Below are positions 1-5,800 of a stretch of 7,291 nt of DNA, piece by piece. Position 1 is the first letter of the stretch; the number at the start of each line of letters is the position of its first letter. The notes beneath the pieces are model-generated. The model was given only the letters and a program-made list of their open reading frames with translations, had not been told where the DNA came from and searched no databases. The translations under genes and the position numbers were made by a program. The stretch is from JAFDVL01 sp043736395 (GTDB lineage Bacteria; Acidobacteriota; Blastocatellia; RBC074). Where the stretch lies: NCBI GenBank assembly GCA_043736395.1, contig JAYTCQ010000422.1:1-7291 (forward strand), written 5' to 3'.

Positions 1-2
1 AG

Positions 3-80
3 TTGGATTTGCACCCGACTTTCATTCATAACCATCCTCGCTACGAGGAACTCAGGACTTATGGCTCCATTGCCGCCTGA
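3..80 (+). CDS. C-terminal tail of an upstream gene (partial)
   Basis: An open frame enters from the left edge and gives 25 residues (LDLHPTFIHNHPRYEELRTY, then GSIAA) before a TGA at 78-80. The pattern of hydrophobic residues, then HPRYEEL, resembles the end of TPR-containing proteins, including Ser/Thr kinases and winged-helix/TPR regulators of Acidobacteria, which often finish with a 'DPRFQ.LL' tail. Such proteins are frequently encoded beside ECF sigma factors of the type found immediately downstream, which mildly supports the reading. The fragment is too short for a family assignment. Of the other two forward frames, one stops at 28-30 and the other stays open to 111-113 but gives a cysteine-rich sequence with no recognisable pattern. 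Confidence 0.4.
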   Translation: MDLHPTFIHNHPRYEELRTYGSIAA

Positions 81-186
81 TTTTTGTCTGCACTATTGCC
101 GTAAAAAAATATGAAAAATTATTTTTTCAGGCTAAGATGACCGTCAGAGATCAATCAAGTTGCCCCCGTTTACTCATAAACCAACT

Positions 187-762
187 ATGATGACAGAAAC
201 TGCGGTCACCCAACTACTTAAAGAAATTCAATCTGGAGATAAGACTGCGCTGGATCAGATGCTCCCGCTTGTATATGGAGAATTGAAAAAGCTGGCTTCT
301 TATCAGCTTCGTCGCGAACGTTCCAACCATACCTTGCAACCAACTGCTTTAGTCCACGAAGCCTACCTGCGTCTTATTAATCAACGCGAAGTTGATTGGC
401 GTGACCGTGCGCATTTTTTCGGACTAGCCTCACAAATGATGCGCCGAATTCTGGTGAATCATGCGCTCGCTAATAAAGCGGAAAAACGCGGCGGTTCAGA
501 AGTGAAATTGTCACTTGATGAAGTCATTAATTTTTCGTCCCAACCCGGAGTTGAACTTGCTCATTTGGACGATGCTTTGAATCGTTTAGAGAAGCTCGAT
601 CCGCAACAAAGCCGAATTGTAGAAATGCGATTTTTTGGAGGCTTGACGGTGGAAGAAGTTGCCGAAGTGATGAGTATTTCCAGTACCACCGTCAAACGTG
701 AATGGCGTGTGGCAAAGGCGTGGCTCTACGAACAAATTGTCAATAACGTTCGACTTAACTAA
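187..762 (+). CDS. ECF-type RNA polymerase sigma factor (Sigma70_ECF family)
   Basis: This is a 191-residue sigma factor of the Sigma70_ECF / TIGR02999-like group, which directs RNA polymerase to alternative promoters. Region 2 covers about residues 20-95 and contains the family signatures PLVYGELKKLA, LVHEAYLRL and HFFGLASQMMRRILVNHA. Region 4 covers about 130-183, with the helix-turn-helix LTVEEVAEVMSISSTTVK followed by REWRVAKAWLY. Length and domain order are normal. I chose ATG 187 (or 190, one codon later) because family members start close to the motif TxLLxxxxxGD; the open frame extends upstream to a TTG at 160, but that adds nine residues (MPPFTHKPT) unlike the family. No strong Shine-Dalgarno precedes either ATG. 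No anti-sigma gene lies downstream; members of this group often work instead with adjacent kinase/TPR proteins. Nothing links it directly to trpC, which has its own promoter candidate. Confidence 0.9.
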   Translation: MMTETAVTQLLKEIQSGDKTALDQMLPLVYGELKKLASYQLRRERSNHTLQPTALVHEAYLRLINQREVDWRDRAHFFGLASQMMRRILVNHALANKAEKRGGSEVKLSLDEVINFSSQPGVELAHLDDALNRLEKLDPQQSRIVEMRFFGGLTVEEVAEVMSISSTTVKREWRVAKAWLYEQIVNNVRLN

Positions 763-832
763 AAAATCCCTCAATTAAAGTGCTCAGAAAATTCATCGGC
801 AGAGCTGGTCAAATCCGTTTCGGCGGCATTGA

Positions 833-841
833 TGATATACT
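833..841 (+). promoter_or_regulatory. Candidate extended -10 promoter for trpC
   Basis: The 107-base gap after the sigma gene contains TGATATACT, an extended -10 (TG, one base, TATACT). It would start transcription near 848-850, just upstream of the trpC ribosome binding site. The -35 region 17 bases upstream (about 813-818) is poor, as is allowed for extended -10 promoters. There is no tryptophan-rich leader peptide, terminator/antiterminator pair or T-box-like sequence in the gap, so attenuation in front of trpC is not evident. Confidence 0.35.
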
Positions 842-854
842 CTCAAGCTGATTT

Positions 855-860
855 GGGAGA
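855..860 (+). promoter_or_regulatory. Shine-Dalgarno of trpC
   Basis: GGGAGA lies nine bases before ATG 870. It supports that start over the out-of-frame ATG at 866, which would leave too short a spacing and the wrong frame. Confidence 0.6.
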
Positions 861-869
861 CTTCAATGT

Positions 870-1667
870 ATGACCGATATTTTGCAGGAAATCTTTGCCC
901 GAAAACGTGAACGCGTCAACGCGCTCAAAGTTCTCCGCCCATTAAGCGAGTTACAATCGCACGTTTTACCGCTGGAAAATCCGAATCTTTTCCTCTCCGC
1001 CTTACAACAGGATCGCACAAATATTATTGCTGAAGTAAAGCGACGCTCGCCGTCTAAAGGCGTCATTCGGGAAAATTTCGATCCTGTCGCGATTGCCAAA
1101 AATTATACCGCTAACGGTGCAGCCTGCTTATCGGTTTTGACCGAAGAAGATTATTTTGACGGTTCGTTGCAACATCTGAAAGCCGTTCGTGCGGTTACCG
1201 ATTTACCGTTGATTCGCAAAGATTTTATCTTCGAGGATTATCAGATTTTTGAAGCCGCGGAAGTCAAGGCCAATTGTATTTTATTAATTGCAGCGATGCT
1301 GGAACCTACGCAATTCAACGACTTGATGCAGACTGCCTACGGCTTAGGCTTGGATGTCTTGGTTGAAATCCACGACGAAGAAGAAGCCGAAAAAGTTCTG
1401 CGTTATGACGTAAAATTACTGGGCGTGAACAATCGAAATTTGCGGACGTTTGAGGTAACGCTGGATACTTCATTGAAGCTCGCGGAACAGCTGCCAAAAT
1501 CATTAACTTTGGTCAGCGAAAGCGGTATCCGTACGCGGGAAGACCTGAATTTATTGCGCTCCGCTGGCTATCATGCATTTTTGATAGGTGAAGAATTTAT
1601 GCGCGCTGAAGATGAAGGCTCGGCTCTAGCGAGAATGATCATAAATGCAGAAGCCCGCACGCAGTAA
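870..1667 (+). CDS. trpC: Indole-3-glycerol phosphate synthase
   Basis: A 265-residue TIM-barrel enzyme that closes the ring of 1-(o-carboxyphenylamino)-1-deoxyribulose-5-phosphate to indole-3-glycerol phosphate, a cytosolic step of tryptophan synthesis. Family motifs appear in order: IIAEVKRRSPSKG (residues 52-64, with E55 and K57), FDGSLQHL (96-103), RKDFI with K117 (116-120), VEIHDE with E166 (165-170), LLGVNNRNL (183-191), SESGI (216-220), and FLIGEEFMRAEDEGSAL (237-253). All expected catalytic and phosphate-binding positions look intact. The motif after strand 4, usually GAD-ILLIA, is KANCILLIAA here, a mild deviation. The last six residues, AEARTQ, and the stop codon are encoded by the left arm of a foldback repeat (1646-1676), so the native C-terminus seems to have been replaced or trimmed outside the catalytic core. 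trpF follows after 94 bases. Confidence 0.97.
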   Translation: MTDILQEIFARKRERVNALKVLRPLSELQSHVLPLENPNLFLSALQQDRTNIIAEVKRRSPSKGVIRENFDPVAIAKNYTANGAACLSVLTEEDYFDGSLQHLKAVRAVTDLPLIRKDFIFEDYQIFEAAEVKANCILLIAAMLEPTQFNDLMQTAYGLGLDVLVEIHDEEEAEKVLRYDVKLLGVNNRNLRTFEVTLDTSLKLAEQLPKSLTLVSESGIRTREDLNLLRSAGYHAFLIGEEFMRAEDEGSALARMIINAEARTQ

Positions 1668-1751
1668 GGGTGCCTTCGCATTAGAATGGATTTGTTATTT
1701 GAGGAATTTTCAGAATAGTAAAGGCGCCCTTACTGCGTGCGGGCTTCTGCA
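1646..1751. repeat. Foldback (REP/MITE-like) repeat overlapping the trpC 3' end
   Basis: Two 31-base arms, 1646-1676 and 1721-1751, are reverse complements except at one position (T1671 facing G1726, a wobble in RNA). They enclose a 44-base AT-rich loop (1677-1720) with no gene. The left arm, starting TGCAGAAGCCCGCACGCAG, carries the last six codons and TAA stop of trpC; the right arm ends 10 bases before the trpF ATG. An inverted repeat this long and nearly perfect is beyond an ordinary terminator and points to a mobile or dispersed repeat. I have an unverified impression that similar GCAGAAGCCCGCACG repeats are common in acidobacterial genomes. In mRNA it would form a very stable 31-bp stem between trpC and trpF. 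Confidence 0.85.
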
Positions 1752-1760
1752 ATAATTTTT
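1721..1760 (+). terminator. Possible hairpin-plus-T-tract terminator between trpC and trpF
   Basis: The GC-rich right arm of the foldback repeat is followed, after a few bases (ATAA), by six T residues at 1755-1760, just before the trpF ATG. The full stem starts at 1646. This resembles an intrinsic terminator, but the loop is large (44 bases) and the T-tract is not flush with the stem. Termination, RNA-end stabilisation or no effect are all possible. Confidence 0.3.
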
Positions 1761-1761
1761 T

Positions 1762-2385
1762 ATGCCCCAAGTAAAACTAAAAGTCTGCGGCATCACCTCC
1801 TACGAGGACGCACGCATGTGCCTCGAAGTTGGTGCAGAATTTTTAGGGTTTAATTTTTTTCCTCCGAGTCCTCGCTATATCGCTCCGCTCAAAGCTGCCG
1901 AAATTATTCATAAGCTCCCGCGAGAAATCATCTCTGTCGGCGTGTTTGTGAATCTTCCTGAGCCTACGGATGTACTGGAAATTCTCGCGATCAGCGGAGC
2001 CGAAATCGCGCAACTGCACGGCGACGAAGATGCGGCGTATTGTCGTCGTGTTGGGATGTCGCGCATCATTAAAGCTATTCGTCCAGGCTTGAATTTTGAT
2101 CCTGAATCCTTGATCGGATTTCCAGCGGAAGCGTTGTTGGTAGACACCTTCGATAAAAAATTATTCGGCGGAACCGGACGCCTCGCCAACTGGGACATTG
2201 CGGCGGAAATTGCAGGAAATACGAATGTTTTCTTAGCAGGAGGATTGTCGCCGGAAAATATTGGAGAAGCGATTGAAGCGGTAAATCCGTTCGCGGTGGA
2301 TGTGAATAGCGGCGTAGAGAGTTCGCCGGGGAAGAAGGAAAGACGTAAGTTGCAGGAATTGCGATTGGCGATGGGTAACGTCTGA
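1762..2385 (+). CDS. trpF: Phosphoribosylanthranilate isomerase
   Basis: A 207-residue TIM-barrel enzyme that carries out the Amadori rearrangement of N-(5-phosphoribosyl)anthranilate to the substrate of TrpC. Diagnostic motifs are KVCGIT with the catalytic cysteine C9 (residues 7-12), GFNFFPPSPRYI (29-40), VGVFVN (59-64), QLHGDE (84-89), LLVDTF with the catalytic aspartate D128 (125-130), FGGTG (135-139), LAGGLSPENI (158-167) and VDVNSGVESSPGKKE (179-193). Length is typical and no key residue is missing. No Shine-Dalgarno precedes ATG 1762: the leader is the T-tract and the right arm of a foldback repeat. It may therefore be leaderless, coupled through the folded RNA, or weakly translated. 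The stop (TGA, 2383-2385) overlaps the next start in TGATG. Confidence 0.96.
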   Translation: MPQVKLKVCGITSYEDARMCLEVGAEFLGFNFFPPSPRYIAPLKAAEIIHKLPREIISVGVFVNLPEPTDVLEILAISGAEIAQLHGDEDAAYCRRVGMSRIIKAIRPGLNFDPESLIGFPAEALLVDTFDKKLFGGTGRLANWDIAAEIAGNTNVFLAGGLSPENIGEAIEAVNPFAVDVNSGVESSPGKKERRKLQELRLAMGNV

Positions 2386-2966
2386 TGTTTCTGAGAATGC
2401 TGAACAATTTTTGCATGCTTGGTTTTTTGCTAATTAGCCTTCAGCAATTTGACTGTGGCAAAAGTAAGCAGGTGGAGGTTTTACGATCTGACTGGGGAAA
2501 ACTTTATACCAACCCAACGCACGAAGAACACCAAAAAAATCTTGAACTTTGGAAAGCACGAAAGCCGAAGCGTTTTCGTTATAAAGCAAGAGTTTGTTGT
2601 GATGTCACAACTGTAACATTCAATGATAAATTATTGGGCAAGCCGGAAGCTTCGATGGTAGGAACGAGATGGGCAATTATCGAAATTAGTAACGGGAAAA
2701 TTTATTCGATTAAAAATATTGATGGTAGTGCCAATACTCATCTTGGTGAAATATTAGAGATTTACAAAGAAGATATTATTGATACTGCTTTCAACTGGGT
2801 TGCAGGCGATATTAAGAACCAATTTAATCAAGTTGTAATCTATGATCCCAACTACGGATTCCCACGTTATCAAGAACCACTTGATAATAACAGACCAACT
2901 GATTCAGGTGGGCGAATTGAAATTATTGAGTTTGAAGTTTTACCGGAGATAGAAAATACTAAATAA
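2385..2966 (+). CDS. Exported hypothetical protein, DUF6174-like, inside the trp cluster
   Basis: A 193-residue protein of unknown function. Residues 1-23 form a signal-like segment (short basic start, hydrophobic FCMLGFLLISL), followed by C24. The sequence before it, QQFD, is not a good lipobox, so lipoprotein status is uncertain. The rest recalls DUF6174: W56 and a RFRYKARVCCDV segment (63-74), IEISNGKIYSI (99-109), then VIYDPNYGFPRYQE (151-164), a conserved-looking D173 and a terminal strand IEIIEFEVL. Assignment is by pattern only. The start overlaps the trpF stop by one base (TGATG), and trpB begins three bases after its stop, so it is translated within the operon; ATGs at 2397 and 2415 are alternative starts. 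It is markedly more AT-rich than its neighbours (17 of 60 bases are G/C at 2701-2760, against 39 of 60 at 3301-3360 in trpB), suggesting a separate origin. No role in tryptophan synthesis is evident. Confidence 0.8.
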   Translation: MFLRMLNNFCMLGFLLISLQQFDCGKSKQVEVLRSDWGKLYTNPTHEEHQKNLELWKARKPKRFRYKARVCCDVTTVTFNDKLLGKPEASMVGTRWAIIEISNGKIYSIKNIDGSANTHLGEILEIYKEDIIDTAFNWVAGDIKNQFNQVVIYDPNYGFPRYQEPLDNNRPTDSGGRIEIIEFEVLPEIENTK

Positions 2967-2969
2967 ATT

Positions 2970-4175
2970 ATGACAGATTATTTTTCATATCCAGACGCTG
3001 GCGGACATTGGGGCGATTACGGTGGATCGTTCGTACCTGAAACGTTGATGCGCAATCTTGATGAGCTAAAAACCGCCTACGCCGTAGCGCAGGACGATCC
3101 GGAATTTCAGGCGGAATTTCATCAATTGCTCAATGAATACGTGGGTCGTCCTTCGCCACTGACTTTTGCGAAACGGCTTACCGAACATTTTGGCGGCGCG
3201 AAAATTTATCTCAAACGTGACGAACTCAATCACACCGGAGCGCACAAAATTAACAATGCCGTGGGGCAAATTTTGCTCGCTCGGCGAATGGGAAAAACGC
3301 GCATCATCGCGGAAACCGGAGCCGGACAGCACGGCGTCGCTACGGCTACGGTGTGTGCTTTGTTCGGGCTGAAATGTGTAGTCTATATGGGCACGGAAGA
3401 CATTCGCCGTCAGTCTCTGAATGTGTTTCGCATGAAGCTCATGGGAGCTGATGTCGTCGGCGTAGATTCCGGCAGCAAGACGCTGAAAGACGCGATTAAT
3501 GAGGCGCTGCGTGATTGGGTGACGAATCCTGAAGATACGCATTATTTGCTCGGCTCAGTGTTGGGGCCGCATCCGTACCCGATGATTGTCCGCGATTTTC
3601 AGAGCGTGATCGGCAAAGAGGCTCGTCAGCAAATTATGGAAAAAGAAGGACGATTGCCTGATGTATTGCTGGCTTGTGTCGGCGGCGGCAGCAACGCGAT
3701 TGGATTATTTTATGAATTTCTCAACGAAGAAAATATTAAAATGATCGGCGTCGAAGCTGGTGGATTTGGTATGCAGGTCGGCGAACACGCCGCGAGATTT
3801 TTAAGTGAAGGCGGCGGACGCGTGGGAGTTTTGCAGGGAACGCGCAGTTATGTTTTACAGGACTCGCGCGGACAGGTCGCGGCTACGCATTCAATTTCGG
3901 CGGGCTTGGATTATCCGAGCATTGGTCCTGAGCATTCATTTTTGCACGATCAGGGGCGCGTCGAATATGTTTCCGTCACGGACGATGAAGCGTTGGAAGC
4001 ACTGCAATTATTAGCTAGAAAGGAAGGCATCATCCCCGCGCTGGAATCTTCGCATGCGTTTGCGTATTTGCCAAAGCTGGCTCCGACGCTTGATAAGGAT
4101 CAAATCATAATCGTGAATCTATCGGGACGCGGCGATAAGGATGTGAATACGCTGGTGGAGAAATTGGGATTGTAA
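2970..4175 (+). CDS. trpB: Tryptophan synthase beta chain
   Basis: A 401-residue PLP enzyme that condenses indole with L-serine to give L-tryptophan, normally in an alpha2beta2 complex with TrpA. The N-terminus GHWGDYGGSFVPETL (12-26) and the motif GRPSPLTFAKRL (59-70) are standard. The PLP-binding lysine is K93 in NHTGAHKINNA, the catalytic glutamate is E115 in AETGAGQHG, the phosphate loop is GGGSNAIG (238-245), and the PLP-ring serine is S385 in LSGRGDKD. LDYPSIGPEHS (313-323) corresponds to the COMM/monovalent-cation region and has S where G or A is more usual. This is the classic TrpB1 type that expects a TrpA partner, yet no trpA follows: the next bases are a foldback repeat and an unrelated gene. 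There is no close Shine-Dalgarno (the nearest GGAG is over 20 bases upstream), so translation probably depends on coupling to the gene ending at 2966. Confidence 0.98.
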   Translation: MTDYFSYPDAGGHWGDYGGSFVPETLMRNLDELKTAYAVAQDDPEFQAEFHQLLNEYVGRPSPLTFAKRLTEHFGGAKIYLKRDELNHTGAHKINNAVGQILLARRMGKTRIIAETGAGQHGVATATVCALFGLKCVVYMGTEDIRRQSLNVFRMKLMGADVVGVDSGSKTLKDAINEALRDWVTNPEDTHYLLGSVLGPHPYPMIVRDFQSVIGKEARQQIMEKEGRLPDVLLACVGGGSNAIGLFYEFLNEENIKMIGVEAGGFGMQVGEHAARFLSEGGGRVGVLQGTRSYVLQDSRGQVAATHSISAGLDYPSIGPEHSFLHDQGRVEYVSVTDDEALEALQLLARKEGIIPALESSHAFAYLPKLAPTLDKDQIIIVNLSGRGDKDVNTLVEKLGL

Positions 4176-4407
4176 ACGTAGCGCAACCATGGCTGCATTA
4201 GTTTCTACACAAGTTTTCCAGCTCCAGCGGAGCGTAATGTTTATAGGGACTTGCGAATAAATTTCATCGAGCTCCAGCGGAGCGGCATATGTCGCTCCGC
4301 TGGAGCTAAAACCAATATTTACTGGCTTACTATAAACATGCCGCTCCGCTGGAGCTTAGATCAATCGGACTTGTGTAGAAACTAATGCATGGCTGGTTGT
4401 ACTACGT
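4176..4407. repeat. Nested palindromic MITE-like element after trpB
   Basis: This 232-base non-coding element begins directly after the trpB TAA and has imperfect terminal inverted repeats built in blocks. ACGTAG-CAACCA at 4176-4189 faces 4394-4407 (12 of 14). A perfect 21-base arm at 4194-4214 (TGCATTAGTTTCTACACAAG and one T) faces 4369-4389. AGCTCCAGCGGAGCG plus ATGTTTATAG at 4220-4246 faces 4330-4356 (25 of 27). The centre is a perfect hairpin, 4270-4284 against 4293-4307, with loop GCATATGT. The core AGCTCCAGCGGAGCG therefore occurs four times, twice in each orientation. Between blocks the arms differ in length (5 against 12 bases). No ORF or transposase lies inside, so it would be non-autonomous. 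A stem this strong just past trpB could also end or protect the trp transcript, though no T-tract follows it. Confidence 0.85.
4270..4307. repeat. Central perfect hairpin of the nested element
   Basis: A 15-bp perfect stem, AGCTCCAGCGGAGCG (4270-4284) against its complement (4293-4307), closes an 8-base loop GCATATGT, whose outer bases can extend the stem by one wobble and one C-G pair. The same 15-mer recurs in the outer arms at 4220-4234 and, inverted, at 4342-4356. Alternative pairings between the four copies are possible, so the region could fold as one long rod or as separate hairpins. Confidence 0.85.
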
Positions 4408-4475
4408 AGGAAATTTCCGATTTAAGCTGTCGTAAAAAAAATCCAGTTAGTTAACATCAGAAACAAAAACTCAAC

Positions 4476-4482
4476 AAAAGGA
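4476..4482 (+). promoter_or_regulatory. Shine-Dalgarno of the lipoprotein dehydrogenase gene
   Basis: AAAAGGA lies nine bases before ATG 4492 and supports that start. The remaining 4408-4475 is AT-rich, with a short palindrome GGAAATTTCC at 4409-4418; I could not identify a convincing -35/-10 pair. Confidence 0.5.
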
Positions 4483-4491
4483 ATACCCAAT

Positions 4492-5799
4492 ATGAAAAAG
4501 CGTTGTTCAATTTTACTTGCGGTTAGTCTCACCACGATCATTGGATTTTCAGGCTGCAAAAAAATGGTGGAAGTGGCAAAAGCTGAGGATATAAAAAATA
4601 CAACTCCGTTGAAAGAAACCACGCCGCAATCCTCGAAGATTGGCGACAAGATCATGATTTCAGCGGCTTCGTTGCCACAACCTTTTGATAGCGGTACGGC
4701 GAATAATCCTCCGACTGAAGCAAAAACTATTCCCGCGGACGCAAAGCCCAGCGTCCCGGAAGGATTTGCGGTCAGCGTTTTCACTGAAGGCGATTACACA
4801 AAACCGCGTTCATTGATGGAAGGCGCGAACGGCGATTTATTCATGACGGATCGAGAAGCGAATAATGTTTATTTGCTCCGCGACACCAATAAAGACGGGA
4901 AGATTGATAACGCGACAGAACGGTTTCTCTTCGCCGAAAAATTAACCAAGCCCTTCGGCTTAGCGATCAACAAAGGATATTTCTACATCGGAAATTCAGA
5001 CTCAGTCGTCCGTGCGAAGTACGAAGCAGGGCAAACAAAATTAGAAGGTGCGCTCGAAAAAATTATTACTTTGCCCAGCGAAGGACACTCCACGCGAAAT
5101 TTACTTTTCAATCCTGATGGGACAAAACTTTATGTCGCAGTCGGTTCGAAAAGTAATGTGGATGTTGAGCCAGACCCGCTTCGCGCCGCGATTAGCGAAT
5201 ACAATCCTGACGGCACGGGACACAGAATTTATGCATCTGGGATTCGTAATCCGGTTGGCCTGGTGATGAATCCAACCTCAAAAGAAATCTGGACTTGCGT
5301 CAACGAACGCGATGGACTCGGTGATGATTTAGTCCCTGATTATGCGACTTCGGTGAAGGATGGTGGATTTTACGGCTGGCCATATATGTACCTCGGCAAC
5401 CACGTTGATCCGCGTCGCAAAGCCGATGCCGAAAAAATAAAATTAGCTGAACCAATCGTTCCTGATGTTTTGTTGGAAGCGCACGGCGCGGCGACGGGGA
5501 TGGCTTTTTATTCGGGGACAATGTTCCCAAAAGAATACCAAGGCAACGCTTTTGTTGCGTTACACGGCAGTTGGAATCGCAACTTGCGGCACGGCTACAA
5601 AATCGTGAGAATCCCAATGAAAGATGGCAAAGCAGAAGGCGGATACATCAATTTCATGAATGGATGGATCAATGACAGTAAGGACAAAGAAGTCTGGGGG
5701 CGTCCATCAAATATATTAATGAAATCAGATGGATCGTTATTAATCGTGGATGACGTAGCCAAAAAAGTTTGGCGCGTGACATATCCGGCGAAGGCATAA
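4492..5799 (+). CDS. Sorbosone/glucose dehydrogenase-like beta-propeller lipoprotein
   Basis: A 435-residue protein of the sorbosone dehydrogenase family, related to soluble PQQ glucose dehydrogenases; the likely role is oxidation of sugars or other aldoses in the envelope, with substrate unknown. Residues 1-21 are a signal peptide ending in GFSG before C22, a near-canonical lipobox, so it is probably membrane-anchored. A low-complexity linker (about 23-85) precedes the propeller. Visible motifs: DTNKDGKID (131-139), an EF-hand-like Ca loop; GHSTRNLLF (198-206), where H199 aligns by eye with the catalytic His of soluble GDH; LYVAVGSKSN (213-222); GIRNPVGL (250-257), whose R252 matches the PQQ-contacting Arg; NERDGLGDDLVPDY (271-284); GGFYGWPY (291-298); EAHGAATGMAFY (329-340); LHGSWNR (357-363); and VWGRPSNIL with IVDD (401-421). 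Length is normal. A paralogue follows downstream. Loss of the usual bulky residue in HxTR (HSTR here, HWTR in the paralogue) may alter substrate choice. Confidence 0.88.
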   Translation: MKKRCSILLAVSLTTIIGFSGCKKMVEVAKAEDIKNTTPLKETTPQSSKIGDKIMISAASLPQPFDSGTANNPPTEAKTIPADAKPSVPEGFAVSVFTEGDYTKPRSLMEGANGDLFMTDREANNVYLLRDTNKDGKIDNATERFLFAEKLTKPFGLAINKGYFYIGNSDSVVRAKYEAGQTKLEGALEKIITLPSEGHSTRNLLFNPDGTKLYVAVGSKSNVDVEPDPLRAAISEYNPDGTGHRIYASGIRNPVGLVMNPTSKEIWTCVNERDGLGDDLVPDYATSVKDGGFYGWPYMYLGNHVDPRRKADAEKIKLAEPIVPDVLLEAHGAATGMAFYSGTMFPKEYQGNAFVALHGSWNRNLRHGYKIVRIPMKDGKAEGGYINFMNGWINDSKDKEVWGRPSNILMKSDGSLLIVDDVAKKVWRVTYPAKA

Positions 5800-5800
5800 A

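Noticed and set aside
96..128. Promoter-like TTGCCG with TTATTT 17 bases downstream, and the AT palindrome GAAAAATTATTTTTTC
   Set aside because: The -10 match is poor and the region is simply AT-rich. A promoter for the sigma gene probably lies somewhere here, but I cannot place it.
160..186. TTG start at 160 for the sigma factor
   Set aside because: It adds MPPFTHKPT, unlike family N-termini, while ATG 187/190 gives a normal length. No good ribosome binding site separates the options, so some doubt remains.
763..869. trp leader peptide or attenuator before trpC
   Set aside because: There are no tandem TGG codons in a short ORF, no competing hairpins and no T-tract in this gap.
3066..3542. 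158-residue open frame on the - strand inside trpB
   Set aside because: It is antisense to the conserved active-site part of trpB and has no recognisable motif; it is a by-product of trpB codon use.
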